Source of the DNA: Chinchilla lanigera
Lineage: Eukaryota; Chordata; Mammalia; Rodentia; Chinchillidae
Length of the DNA stretch: 64,000 nt
Assembly (NCBI RefSeq): GCF_000276665.1
Contig: NW_004955475.1
Coordinates: forward strand, 8,352,307 to 8,416,306
Direction: 5' to 3'
Shown: positions 48,136 to 58,829 of the stretch, in pieces
Layout: every line of letters begins with the position of its first letter
Numbering within the stretch: the first letter of the stretch is position 1
Notes under the pieces: generated by a model
The model's database searches: none
What the model saw: only the letters and a program-made list of their open reading frames with translations
Told to the model about the DNA's origin: nothing
Translations under genes and position numbers: made by a program

Positions 48136-48178
48136 GGCTGGTGTTGTATCTCAGTAGTAAAGAGCTTGTCCCTAGCAC
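48136..48178 (+). repeat. Truncated ID SINE
   Basis: CTGGTGTTGTATCTCAGTAG, AAGAGCTTGTCCCTAGCAC. Its tail becomes the GGGAGA repeat and the assembly gap. Confidence 0.65.
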
Positions 48179-48179
48179 T

Positions 48180-48655
48180 GAGAGGGAGAGAGGGAGAGAG
48201 GGAGAGAGGGAGAGAGGGAGAGNNNNNNNNNNNNNNNNNNNNNNNNNNNNNNNNNNNNNNNNNNNNNNNNNNNNNNNNNNNNNNNNNNNNNNNNNNNNNN
48301 NNNNNNNNNNNNNNNNNNNNNNNNNNNNNNNNNNNNNNNNNNNNNNNNNNNNNNNNNNNNNNNNNNNNNNNNNNNNNNNNNNNNNNNNNNNNNNNNNNNN
48401 NNNNNNNNNNNNNNNNNNNNNNNNNNNNNNNNNNNNNNNNNNNNNNNNNNNNNNNNNNNNNNNNNNNNNNNNNNNNNNNNNNNNNNNNNNNNNNNNNNNN
48501 NNNNAGAAGGAGAAGAAGAAGAAGAGGAGGAGGAGGAAGGGGAAGGGGAAGGGAGGAGGAGGAAGAGGAGGAAGAGGAAGGGAAAAAGGAGGAAAAAGAA
48601 GGAGGAGAGAAGAGGAGAGGAGAGATGAGACAAGAAAAACAAAAAGAAAACCTGT
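48180..48655 (+). repeat. Purine-only satellite-like tract containing the assembly gap
   Basis: (GGGAGA)n on the left (48180-48222) and GGA/GAA/GGGGAA units on the right (48505-48650), all purine on this strand. Able to form triplex (H-) DNA. Confidence 0.9.
48223..48504. other. Assembly gap (282 N)
   Basis: Unknown bases inside the purine repeat; the true length is not known. Confidence 1.
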
Positions 48656-48745
48656 CTTGCTTTTAAGTGTTTGGGGGCATTAACTGTGGACACTCGTGTG
48701 CACAAGTCCCGGCACAGTGCCTGAGGGTCTCAAGCAGGCTGGGGT

Positions 48746-49140
48746 TCCATCTTCGTCTGTTTTGTGCTGCTATGACAGGATACCAAGCCTGGGAAGTTTG
48801 CAAAGAAACTAGAGATTTATTTCCTATAGTTCTGGAGGCTGGGAAGTCCAAGGTCCAAGGGCCTGCATTTGGCGAGGGCCTTTTTGTTGCTCCACGCCAG
48901 GTCAGAAGGCAGAAAGGCAAGACAGAGTGTGAGAGAAACTGCGGGAGGGGACTGAACTCATCCTTGTATCAGGAATCTGCTCCAAGGATAGCTAACCCAG
49001 TTTGATAATAGCGTTAGTCCATTCACAGGAACAGAGAGCCCTCATGGTCTGCTCACCTTTTAAAGTCCCACCTCCGCACAGTGTTGCATTGGGCATTGTT
49101 TCCAACACACAAGCTTTGGGAACGCATTCAAACCATAGCA
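48746..49140 (-). repeat. MaLR (MST/THE1-like) LTR, antisense
   Basis: CGTCTGTTTTGTGCTGCTATGACAGGATACC, GAGATTTATTTCCTATAGTTCTGGAGGCTGGGAAGTCC, CACAGGAACAGAGAGCCCTCATGG, CCCACCTCCGCACAGTG and CGCATTCAAACCATAGCA follow this LTR family from end to end. Confidence 0.85.
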
Positions 49141-49222
49141 GGGCTACGAGCCTTAGTTCAGTGGTAGCATTCCTGACAGTGTCCGCAGTCCTGGGGTTAG
49201 GTTGAACTCCCTGGCACACTGA
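49141..49222 (+). repeat. Degraded ID SINE directly after the LTR
   Basis: GGGCTACGAGCCTTAGTTCAGTGG, AGCATTCCTGACAGTG, TTGAACTCCCTGGCAC. Confidence 0.55.
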
Positions 49223-49224
49223 GG

Positions 49225-50520
49225 CAGGGGAGAGAGTCCATGCGGTGGGCATAGGGATTGGTGGTTGAGGGTACTGGTCTGGGTCTTGAGGAAATCAGGT
49301 GAGGGAGCCAGAGAGCGGGGCCACGCCAGGCATGTCCCTGCTTGTCTTCTCAGCGCCACCTCAGCCCTATGTCGGAAACCTCCGGCCAAGGAAAAGGGGT
49401 ATTTGCAGCACCCCTCCTCCCTTGGCCCTCCTGGACATGACTTCAGCGAGACTGCCAGAACTAGAGACTAGCTGCTGGCCTTTGGCCTTTCTGGGTAGAG
49501 TGCGGCAGGCCTGCTGGGGAGTGGAAGGGTGCGCCAGGAGGCTGGTAGCCGGGGGCTCGGGTCCTCTCCTCCCTCCTCACCCTCCCTCCTCTCAGGCCAC
49601 CCCCAGGCCTCAGAGACATGGACCTCTTTCTCTGAAGTCCAACCAGCTCATCCGCCAGGACCACACTAGTAATTATCTCCCCTCTGCTGGCTCCCTGCCC
49701 TCAGCCTGCAAATACATTCTGGTTTTTCCCATCTGAGAAAGCCCTCTCCTTCACCCTGCTACGCTTCCAGCTCCCACTTCCTGCTTTGCCCACCCTTTCA
49801 AGGCCAGTGTCACCCTCAAACCAGTCATCTGTGCTCTCTGTCTCCTGGCCTAGCCTGCCTCCCACACCCTGCTGTCACTTCCAAACCCAGGGATGTCTGG
49901 ATGACTGAAGGTCACCTCCTCCCCTCCAGCTTTGGGCCTTGACAGCCCCCACCTGGTGTCCCGACACGCGTGCCTGGCCTCTTCTCGGCCTCTCCTTGGG
50001 GGCTCCTTTCTGGGTTTCCTCAGCGCCAGGCACCCGGCCTGCCTGCCCCTCAGCTCGTTTTCCTCAGGCTTCTCCAGGCTTTCCTTTGGATCCTTCTCTT
50101 CCCCTTGCCGTGTCTCCCACTGGCAAACTTCTGTTCCTGTGGCCTCAGCTTGTGTGTGAAGGGAAAATGGGCAGAAGAGGCTGGAGCAGGACAGCGAGGC
50201 TTCTTTCTGTTGTCCAGAGAAATGAGGGCTGAAGAGGAGGCCAGAGGCGATGGCTTCAGTCAAGCTCTGCACTGGAGCTTTCAACATCCCTCCTCCTTCT
50301 CTGCCTCCTCCCCTTCCTTTCGGCCTCCCTTCTCCTTGGGTTTCATTTGCCTATTATCTTTTTGGTGCTCACTTGCTCGCTTAGATTTGTTTTGCTGGAG
50401 AGTCCACTGAGGAGGAGGCAAGTGAGATGGGAGCTTTGCAAGCAAGGTGGGCTCAGAAAGGGCTGGGTGGGAGAAGCAAGCAGGACCTGCCGGGCCCTGG
50501 GAGCCATGGGCAGGGTGTGG
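49225..50520. other. GC-rich intergenic sequence, no gene recognised
   Basis: Open frames up to 146 codons on + and 145 on -, overlapping each other, with no start context, splice logic or family resemblance. Probably non-coding. Confidence 0.5.
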
Positions 50521-50529
50521 GGTTTCCTT

Positions 50530-51000
50530 TTGAGTGCGATAAGAGGCTGGTAAGGGTTTTAAGTAAGCAAGTAACTGGATCTGATTTGCATTTTTAGAAG
50601 AAAAATTGCTCTGACTTTCAGGTTGACAATAAGCTATGGCAGAGGGGGCCTGCAAGGGGAGGCCCGCCGGGAGTCTCCTTGATCATCTGGAAGAGCACGT
50701 GGGGATGGATGGCAGCTCGGGCAGGGTGGTGGAGGAGGAGGCCATGAAGAGTGGGTGGATTCAATATATTTTGGGGGTAGAGCAGCTGGACTTGCTGACG
50801 GATTAGATTTGAAAGGTGAGAAAAATAAAGCTTTAAGGATAATTCCTAGATTAGGGGCTGCAGAGACTGGGTGCATCACGATCCCATTTCCTGAGCTGGG
50901 GAGCCCTGGGGGAAGGAGGGCTGGGGGTGGGTTTAGAACTCTGCTTTGGCTATGGGAAGTTTGAGATTCATTAGACGTCCACTTGGAGTTACCACGCTGT
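50530..51000 (-). repeat. L2 LINE interior, antisense
   Basis: GGATCTGATTTGCATTTT, TGACGGATTAGATTTG, TTAGAACTCTGCTTTGGCTATGGG and AAGTTTGAGATTCATTAGACGTCCACTTGGAG. Confidence 0.6.
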
Positions 51001-51039
51001 CTGGAGCTCAGTGGGATGCGCAAGGCCAAAGATAAGAAT

Positions 51040-51400
51040 GTGGAAGGTATCACCTTTAGTTTTCACCTTAGGGCCTTTGAACATGCTCTTCCCTCTGGCC
51101 AGTGCTCTGCCTTCTGGATCTCACACAGCTGGCTCCTTGTCTGCATTCAACTGAAGCTCACATATGATCTCAGTCTAAATTCACCTCCCGCCTCCTGCCC
51201 TGGCACCCTCTACCCCTGTTTTGCTTCCTTTCCACTACTCATATTAGCTGAAGTCATCTCATTCAGTCAATCATATGTTTTCACACTATACTATACTAAA
51301 GCTCCTTGAAGGCAGTTCTTGTTTCTGATCACTGCTGCATCCCTAAGACCTACAATAGTGCCTGGCACATAGGACATGCTCATTAAATCTTCGTGGGCCT
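51040..51400 (+). repeat. L2 LINE 3' end
   Basis: AGGGCCTTTGAACATGCTCTTCCCTCTGGCC, GCTCCTTGAAGGCAGTTCTTG, GTGCCTGGCACATAGGACATGCTCATTAAATC. Opposite orientation to its left neighbour. Confidence 0.8.
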
Positions 51401-51404
51401 AATG

Positions 51405-51605
51405 AATGAGCACTGAACAATGCATTGGTTCCCTTAATGTTGACAGCAACCCCATGAGATGGGTCACTGTTACCCTTGGTTTTCAGAATAGCAAATTGAA
51501 GCTTAGGGAGCTTGCTGAAAGTCTGAGGCCACATGGCTAAGGAGCAGTGTAGCTGGGACTTAATCCTGGGTTTGTTTGGCTCCAAAGCCCATGCCATTAA
51601 CCATT
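51405..51605 (-). repeat. MIR, antisense
   Basis: AACCCCATGAGATGGGTCACTG, AGAATAGCAAATTGAAGC, CATGGCTAAGGAGCAGTG and CTCCAAAGCCCATGCCATTAACCA. Confidence 0.85.
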
Positions 51606-51609
51606 CGGT

Positions 51610-52740
51610 CCTGCTAGGAAGTGCTGGGGCTGGAGATCACCTCTGCCACATCCTTGCTGAGACCTTTAAAACGTTCTTCAGCAATTTTCTCTCTCAAAAC
51701 AGGGGATAATAATTATCCCTTAGAGGATTGTTCTGAGGGTCCCATGTGGAGACCCATGCTAAAGAGCTTTATTTGCACTATCAGTGCATACATGCGTAAG
51801 GGATTAATAAACTCTTTGGGCCTCAGTCTTTTTATCTGCATGATGGGCAGAGATTGGGGAGGGTGTGAAATTTAGACCATTTTTCTAGAATGTCTTTCCC
51901 ACTCTGCCGTTCCAAGAATCCTGGATTTCCAGTGCTGGTAAGGATAAATTGAGTTTAAATGTTCCAAATTGCGAGGACTGTGAACGCAGGGGCCTCTGCT
52001 TTGGTCATCAAAGCTTCTGCTCTGTGGATGTGGGAGGCCTCTTTGAAGCTTGAGGGAGGTAAATTGGGGACAAATGAAAGGAAGTCCTTCTTCACCCCAA
52101 CTTAATGAGCTTATGGCTTTCATTACACACAGGAGTGGTCCAGGCAGGAAACAGGAATGGTTTTGGATGGAATGATAAATGCCAGAGACACGGATGGCTC
52201 TGAGCAGGAGCTGGCAGTGCTGACCTCTAAGGTCAATGGGAGGGAAATGGCCCCTTAGGGCCCAGTCAGAGACCAGCTCTAGGCTTCCAGAGCAGCAGTT
52301 CTGGATGGTGGGAATTGGGGTAGGGAGGTCACCAGGATCATCTACCTGTGCTTCCTCCCCTCAGCTCCATGAGTTTAGCCCTGGCTGAGTGTGGGGGAGG
52401 TTGGGTGAAGCAGTGGCAGGAACTGCAGGAGAGGAGCAGGGGATTGACACGCCAGCCCGCAACAGATATCCACCTCCTTGGGAAGACTCAGGCTGGCTGT
52501 GGGGAATACCTGGTGCATGATCTCTCTGTCCTTGTACCTCACCCTCACCCACATCTGGTGACAGCAGCTGTCAAGAAGGACTGCATCCCTTCCATACCCC
52601 ACAGGGCAATAGACTGGTAGTCTTGAGAAGTCAGTGGGGTACAGCCCTTGTGTCCTCCTCTTGACTCTATCAAAGCCCCTCTATTCCTACCATTCCTGTC
52701 CTCCTTCTTCCAAAAGCCAGTTCTGCAGGGTCTTGCTCTC
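51610..52740. other. Intergenic, mostly unrecognised
   Basis: A MIR-like sense fragment may lie at 51,640-51,860 (TGAGACCTTTAAAACG, GGGGATAATAATTATCC). No gene. Confidence 0.45.
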
Positions 52741-52746
52741 AGCTGG

Positions 52747-52875
52747 CTGTCAACTAAGGTGTTAGCTGTCAACTAAGGTGTTAGCTGTCAACTAAGGTGT
52801 TAACTGATATCTAAGGTGTTAGCTGATAACTAAGGTGTTAGCTGACAACTAAGGTGTTAGTTGATAAGGTTTAAC
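52747..52875 (+). repeat. Minisatellite, 19-base unit, about 6.5 copies
   Basis: Unit CTGTCAACTAAGGTGTTAG. The first three copies are nearly identical; later copies carry GATATC, GATAAC or GACAAC variants. The GG of AAGGTGTT is invariant. Starts inside unique sequence. Confidence 0.95.
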
Positions 52876-53049
52876 ACCCCCCAAGGGGTATGTGCATTTT
52901 AATAGGAGATTGTTGAAAAGGAATGGCCTTCAAGATTCAAATGATATATGCTATATTGGTGGAATTTCAGCAATGGTGTTGATTATGGGTGGAGGTGTGG
53001 GTAGTTTCCTCTAAATCATGTCACTTAGGTAATCACTTGTTCATAAGGT

Positions 53050-53112
53050 CTCACACACACACACACACACAAGCACGCATGCACACACACAGACACACAC
53101 CTGAACACACAC
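53050..53112 (+). repeat. (CA)n microsatellite with GCATG breaks
   Basis: CA runs separated by AGCACGCATG and AGACACACACCTGA. Confidence 0.9.
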
Positions 53113-53184
53113 ATCACTTTTGCAAAAAGGTTTTGAATTGTGTGTATACAGGTATACATTTTTATGATGTGTAATAATAACAAC

Positions 53185-53365
53185 AAACACTTACATAGCA
53201 CTCCAGTGACAGGCACTGTTCTAAACATTTTACACATGTTAATTTATTCCATCTTCCTAACGACCTTGTGCGGTAGGTACTAGCATTATTTTGGTTTTAC
53301 AATTGAGAGGTCCGAGGCCCAGAGAGGTGAAAAGGCTTGAGGTCAGCCTCACAGCCGGCATGTGT
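53185..53365 (-). repeat. MIR, antisense
   Basis: ACTTACATAGCACTCCAGTGACAGGCACTGTTC, AACGACCTTGTGCGGTAGG, GAGGTCCGAGGCCCAGAGAGG, CCTCACAGCCGGCATG. Confidence 0.9.
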
Positions 53366-53523
53366 GGGAGTCAGGCTGTGTAGATACCTTGTCCGCTCCT
53401 CACCTGGTCACGCACACACTGGGCTCCATTTGCAGTGGCGTGGAACTGTCCTGCGGTGTGCAGCAGTGTTTTTGTTTGCAGACTCAAACTCCAGGGCCAG
53501 ACAGAGTCTTTTTGGGGCAGAGA

Positions 53524-53543
53524 GTGCCACCAGGGGCGGAGTA
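53524..53543 (+). promoter_or_regulatory. CTCF-like motif
   Basis: GTGCCACCAGGGGCGGAGTA differs from the CTCF core CCACCAGGGGGCGC mainly by one missing G. Confidence 0.35.
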
Positions 53544-53892
53544 TTCTGTGACTGATATGTATGCGGGTGAGATTGTGCATTCGCTGTGGATTCTGGGGGG
53601 ATCTCTGGCTGATAAGGGTGCAGCCAGCTACCATGGGGGTTGTCGCAGACGTGGTGATGTGCTGGAAGCTGTGTGTGTACACGCCCATCATATGCCACTG
53701 TCCCACTCTTCTTGCTACTCTGGGACTCGGCCTGCTGCCCTTAGGAGTTGTCCCTGTTAGAGTCTGCTCCAAAACCACAAGAATAAGCCCTGGCCACCAG
53801 CGAAGAAGGTAAACTCAGCACCCAGTGGGGCCTGACAGGGGAGAAAGGAGTTGGGGCAAGAATAAAGGGTATATGTGTGGGAAAGTGGCAAA

Positions 53893-53940
53893 AGAGGTGT
53901 ATCTCAATTGGTAGGGCTTCTGCCAAGTAGGAGCGAAGGT

Positions 53941-53978
<38 letters not shown>

Positions 53979-53985
53979 TGTGTGT
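53893..53985 (+). repeat. Truncated ID SINE with (GT)n tail
   Basis: AGAGGTGTATCTCAATTGGTAGG, CTTCTGCCAAGTAGGAGCG, then about 21 GT units with one AT break. Confidence 0.7.
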
Positions 53986-54449
53986 TCCTGCTTCTTAGGA
54001 CAGGGGAAGCTGGGTAATGAAGTTTGTAAAGAGGCCTGAAGCCCTAATAGTCTTTTCTATGGGCAATTGGGATACTGCCGACTTGTTTTGTAGGTGAGAG
54101 AGACCTGATTGCATGGAACTTGTCACAAGAGTGGCTCGGTCTCTAGTGTGAGGAAGGTGAAGGAGGGGCAGGCCAGACTGGGCTGAGGGGAGGCTCAGAG
54201 TGGCACATGGCAGTAGATAGGCTGCAGGGCCTTGGTCGGAGGCCATTCAGTAGCCTCGGCTGGGATGTGGCTGTGGGGAAGGGGAGAAGGGCCTGGAATC
54301 TAGAGACACTGGCCATGGAGTGAAAATTGCAGGGGCCACAGGAGCCAGTGGCCCAGTTTGTCTGCCTCTGGCCCTATGGGAACATCCAACAGTGGATTTT
54401 GGAGCCTGGAGGTCAAGAGAAAACTCTGAGCTGGAGTCAGTGTTTTTAT

Positions 54450-54730
54450 TTTTTTCCTTTTTCACATAACTTTTTATTGCTTTTTCTTATTACAAAGGCA
54501 ATACATGCTTATTAAAGAAAACATGGAAAATGTAGACATACAAAAAGATGACAGCAATAATTTGCATAGCTGTGCCAGAGATAACCAGTATTAACATTCT
54601 GGTGTACTTCCTCCTTCTGGTCCTTTTTCCTTTATGTATTTACTGTCTGGGTTTTCTAAGCCTGTCTTTAATGTATAGAGCAAGTGTTTTCTGACATGAA
54701 ATGTAACCCACAAGTTCTTTTTGTCAAAAG
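54450..54730. repeat. Ancient interspersed repeat, family not assigned
   Basis: ATTACAAAGGCAATACATGC, TAAAGAAAACATGGAAAATG and CCAGAGATAACCAGTATTAAC resemble a widespread mammalian repeat text that I cannot name with certainty. Confidence 0.4.
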
Positions 54731-54979
54731 TATTCAGTATGATGGGCAAACTAGAATTTATTTATTTACTCAATTCCCTATTGTTATAAATATTGTTATA
54801 ATGAGTACCTTTATGCCCAGTGAGATAGAGATTTGGAGGTCATCAGTCTGTCTCTCTGGACCCCCTTCCCTCTTGGGGCACCTCCTGGGCTTGGGTGTTG
54901 GAAACCCTGCTGGGCAAAGGGGGATCGTCATTTCCCTCTCCATGCAGAGGGGGAGACGGGCCCTGTTGCCAGTGGCTTT

Positions 54980-55130
54980 TCTTTTTTTAAATTTTTTTTA
55001 TTTTAAAAATAAAAGGACGAAAACATTAACAGACAGATAACCTTTTACCAAATAGCAGAACGATACAGACAATACAGAGGTACAAACAAAGTGGTAGGAA
55101 AGTAACAATGCTTGTTTTATTACATATTGC
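54980..55130. other. AT-rich insertion-like block
   Basis: CCAGTGGCTTTTC occurs at 54969-54981 and again at 55130-55142, bracketing about 150 bases of A/T-rich text absent from the flanks. See findings. Confidence 0.5.
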
Positions 55131-55539
55131 CAGTGGCTTTTCCATGGCGGTGTCAACACTCTCTCTGCTGTGTGTTCTTCGCTTTCGTGCCCTCCAATGT
55201 CTCTCTCTGACCCTTAGCTCCTTACCATCCTATTTTCCTCCAGAGCTCTCCCATACACCTTCTCTGCTCCCCACGTCCTCTGGTCCCCTTCTCCTTGGCA
55301 CTCCTATGGATCAGGCAGCCAGTGGGCCATGGGCATTTCGCAGTTGGCCTGCTGTGCCAGGCCCTCTATTTCACACTTGCTCTGCGTGGCAGGGCTGAGG
55401 AGCTCCAGCAGAGACCTGTCCTGGATGCGAGAGCCCCAGGGCCGTTCTGGCTCCCTGTGGCTACAGTGACACAGGGCTTTCCTCATACCAGCTGTAGGCA
55501 ACTGGGCAGGCCACTCATGAGATGGAAACTGAGGCTCTG

Positions 55540-55916
55540 TGTCTTGGTTACTTTTCTCTCATTGCTGAGACAAAATACCCAATGCCCAAAATTAAGGAAG
55601 GAAAGTTTTATTTAGCTCACAGTTTGTGAAGGTTTCAGTCCATACTTGGCTGGCTCCAAGGCAGAGTGGCACATGGCAGAGGGCAACAGTTCATGGTGGT
55701 AGAAGATAGCAAAAGCAACAAGAGCAAAAAGGGAGGAGCAGCAGCAAGCAAGCCTCTTTCCCTCCCTTATATTGTATGCAAGCTGCCCACCCTAGGGCGG
55801 GTGAGGCACTCACACCCATAATTCCAGCATTGGACCATGAGTCAATCAAAGACCCTAGAAGCCCGCCCCCTGACTGCATGAGGCTTTGGGAGGACATCCA
55901 GACACAAACCATAACA
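55540..55916 (-). mobile_element. Solo LTR (377 bases), antisense
   Basis: TGTCTTGGTTACTTTTCTC to ACACAAACCATAACA; same family as 45276. Flanks CTCTG (55535-55539) and TTCTG (55917-55921) are the target duplication with one change. Confidence 0.87.
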
Positions 55917-56228
55917 TTCTGGGAAAGGATAGAGTAGTTTGAGGATTTCTTGGGTTCAACCTGAAGAGTTGATCTTTCTCAAGAAGGAGTGGCTCATGTG
56001 GGGAAGAGCCATTGGATCAGAGGCTCTGGATCTGAGTTCAGGCCAGGATCTCTGGACAGCTTCCAGTTTTCCAAAATGAATTGCAAACTATGATGAGTAC
56101 GTGTTTCCACAGTACACTTCGTTCCTCAAGATGATCAAGGCTGTGATTTCAAAAAAAAAGACTAAGAAGGCTTGTTCTGGAGGGCATCTGCTCTCTCCTC
56201 TTGTCTCAGGCAGGACTCATCCCCCAAT

Positions 56229-56301
56229 CTCTCTGTCTCTTTCTCTCTCTGTCTCTCTTTCTCTCTCTGTCTCTCTGTCTCTCTGTCTCTCTCTCTCTTT
56301 C

Positions 56302-56388
<87 letters not shown>
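56229..56388 (+). repeat. (CT)n(CA)n compound microsatellite, about 160 bases
   Basis: CTCTCTGT/CTTTCTCT variants passing to pure CT, then about 23 CA units. The largest intact microsatellite in the window. Confidence 0.97.
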
Positions 56389-56694
56389 AGTCCCTGGATA
56401 CTGAGAAATGACCAGTGATCCAGTGATCCCGTGATGTTTCAGGGCTGGGAAGGTAAAACTAGTGTAACTCAGGGATGCGCTCTCGGGTACTGCTTTCAGG
56501 AATCACTGCCCTCCAAACCACTGCTCAGTGCTTTCTGCCCCTTTCAAAGTTCTCTGAGCTGCGCAGAAGTTGCTCAGCCAGAAGCCAGGCTGGAGGCTTC
56601 TGCAGGGAGGGAGCAAGAGCTGCAGCATCTGCTGCCCGCAGCCCCTGGAAGTGCCTAAGGACTCGCGTGTGTGGAGCAACTCGGAGCTGCATTG

Positions 56695-56740
56695 GAGAGG
56701 ATTAGATAATTGACCTCATAATTGACCTAATTAGTGAGTG
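56695..56740. promoter_or_regulatory. Homeodomain and nuclear-receptor-like site cluster
   Basis: The 11-mer ATAATTGACCT occurs at 56706-56716 and 56718-56728, followed by AATTAG and preceded by GGATTAG. Confidence 0.4.
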
Positions 56741-56744
56741 GCTG

Positions 56745-57425
56745 TGTGGAGAGCCCTTGGGGACACTGGGCCTGCAGGTGGCAGAAAGGCCAGACAGAAA
56801 CGCACAGAGGCTATGAGAATTGAAGCCTGGGTATTTGCCAACAAGGGGGGAAGGGAGAGCAGAACAGGGAGAGGGGCAGGACTTGGGGACACCAAGCAGA
56901 GAGGGGCAGGGGTGATGGAGGTCGCTGAAGGGACAGGGAGGGGGCAGCGGGGACATTATGCGCAGAGGAATATTGTCTGGGGGCCTGTGAGGGGAAGGGC
57001 CAAGATCTGGGAACACTGTGGGGAGAGGAGCAGGGCCTGGGGGACTTGTGAGGAGGAGACAAGGCCTTGGGACACTAGCGTGGAAGGTTAGAGGAGGGTA
57101 GGAGAAGACCCTGAGGGCAGAGAGCCAGAGGCTAGGGGCTCTGGTGGGGAAAAGGGAGTTGTGGGGGAGTGCGGGAGCAGCGGAGGGAAACTGGAGGGGA
57201 AAAGCAGAGCAGGGGCCGGGGCTTCTCTGGAGCTGTAGGTCAGTGACAGAGCCGAAGAACATGGCCCTAGTGCCCACATCTGCATGGTGTACACACATAA
57301 GCATGGTCCGTTTAAAACCATTTGGGACCATGAGGAGCCCAGCGGTGTCTTGAAGGGAGGAGAGGTGGTTGGGCAACTTTGGGAATGGGGACTGTTACTC
57401 CTGTATCTTGGCTCTTGGGACTTCT
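56745..57425. other. Purine-rich intergenic stretch
   Basis: The 224-codon - strand frame here is Pro/Ser/Leu-rich and follows from purine-rich DNA on the + strand. No gene is supported. Confidence 0.5.
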
Positions 57426-57429
57426 TCCC

Positions 57430-58130
57430 CAGGCTGTGTTCTTTCAACAAATGTTCCTTGTGTGCCTACTAGATGTCAGGACAAGGTGTAGGAGCTGGGA
57501 CGCATCAGTGATTAGATCCAGCAGAGACCCTCATGCAGCTGCAGTCGAGCGTGGAGAGACAAGCATCAACCAGTCGTGTAGGGTGTTGAAATCTGAGAAA
57601 CGCTACGGGGAGGATGGGGGAAGAACAGCGAGTGTCACAGGACAGCAGGCAGTGATGTGCACAGGTCTTGGCGAGGCTCACTGAGAAGGTAGCGGGAGGC
57701 ACTCTCCAGTGAGGAAATACCTGCGGGATGGAATGGAGAGAGTCAAGTGTTTATGTGATGAAAAAGCCCTGTAGGCAGAAAGTACAAAAGTGCATAGCCC
57801 CATAGCACTAAGTGCTCAGTAAGTTGGCAGAGGAGTAAAAGGCAGAGCAGTATCTCATGTGCTGCAGCAACAGCAAGATGACCCGCATGGCTCACGGGCA
57901 GGAGGCAAGGGGACAGCGATAGGAGAGGAGGCCAGAGAAGTAATGGTGGAAGGTGCAGTGGGGTAAAGGACGTATCCTGTAGTGCTAAGGTAAGGGGCCG
58001 TGGGAAAGACAGTGGTTTTACTGAGCGAGATGGGAGCCACTGCAGGGTGGAGTGACAGGACCTGACTTTTTTTAACAGCTCCTCTGACTGTTATGCGGAG
58101 AATAGGTTTTGATGGGGTCAAGATGGAAGG
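57430..58130 (-). repeat. L2 LINE 3' region, antisense, long copy
   Basis: CAACAAATGTTCCTTGTGTGCCTACTAGATGTCAGG, GAGGCACTCTCCAGTGAGG, TTACTGAGCGAGATGGGAGCCACTGCAGGG, GACAGGACCTGACTTTTTTTAACAG and CTCTGACTGTTATGCGGAGAATAGG follow antisense L2. Confidence 0.75.
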
Positions 58131-58829
58131 CAGAGGACAGTGGGGAGGCCTGGCAGGAACCTGGGTGAAACAGGAAGGGGTTCAGCCTGGGTGTGAAGAG
58201 GTGTTCAACAGGGCCCACCATTGCCAGCTTCCTATGCTTGTCTGGCTCTGGCTAGGGCTCCTCAGGGTGAAGCAAAAGACCCTATCTAAGTAGGGAACAT
58301 GAGTCCATCCCAGGAGTTCACGTCCATCAGGACTCTGGCCTCTCTGCTTAAGGGCTATGTCCAGTGATGCTCTCTGGAAGCTGCTTGTGTCCACAATGTG
58401 GGCCTTGGCATTTCAGAAGCAAGCACTTTACAAGAGAAATGGCAACCCCAGTCCTTGTCCTTGCAGTGATGGCAGTGTGCTTGAAGAGACCAAAGAGACA
58501 CGGGGACAGGCCAGCTAAGGAAGAGCCTGTCCCCAGTCCTGGCGTCGGCTGTTTGTAAAGAGCGCACAGGGGCAAAGGGCTTTGGGAGGTGGCTTAGAGC
58601 ACAGGAAGACTTTCTGGGTGAGGGGCTCTGTGACACACCGATCAACATACAATGCCCAGGAGCACCCTCACAGAAGTGACCATTACCACACATGCATACA
58701 AGCAGACATGGACACTCACAACTGCAGCATGTACTTACACTGACGCTCATGTGTCACGCCCACTGTGACAGGCGCGTGCACAGCCTTGCTTTGCTCCCCA
58801 CACGTCCTTCAGTCCCTCATCTTCCAGTA

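Noticed and set aside
48042..48705. Open frames of 166-213 codons on both strands
   Set aside because: They exist only because the 282 N are read as open codons and the flanks are simple repeats.
49299..50410. Series of 145-146 codon frames as a spliced gene
   Set aside because: The frames overlap on both strands, lack conserved motifs and have no consistent splice sites.
52747..52875. CRISPR-like array
   Set aside because: Contiguous 19-base units without spacers, in a mammalian genome; it is a minisatellite.
56702..57376. 224-codon minus-strand open frame
   Set aside because: Pro/Ser-rich complement of purine-rich DNA; no homology, no splice or promoter logic.
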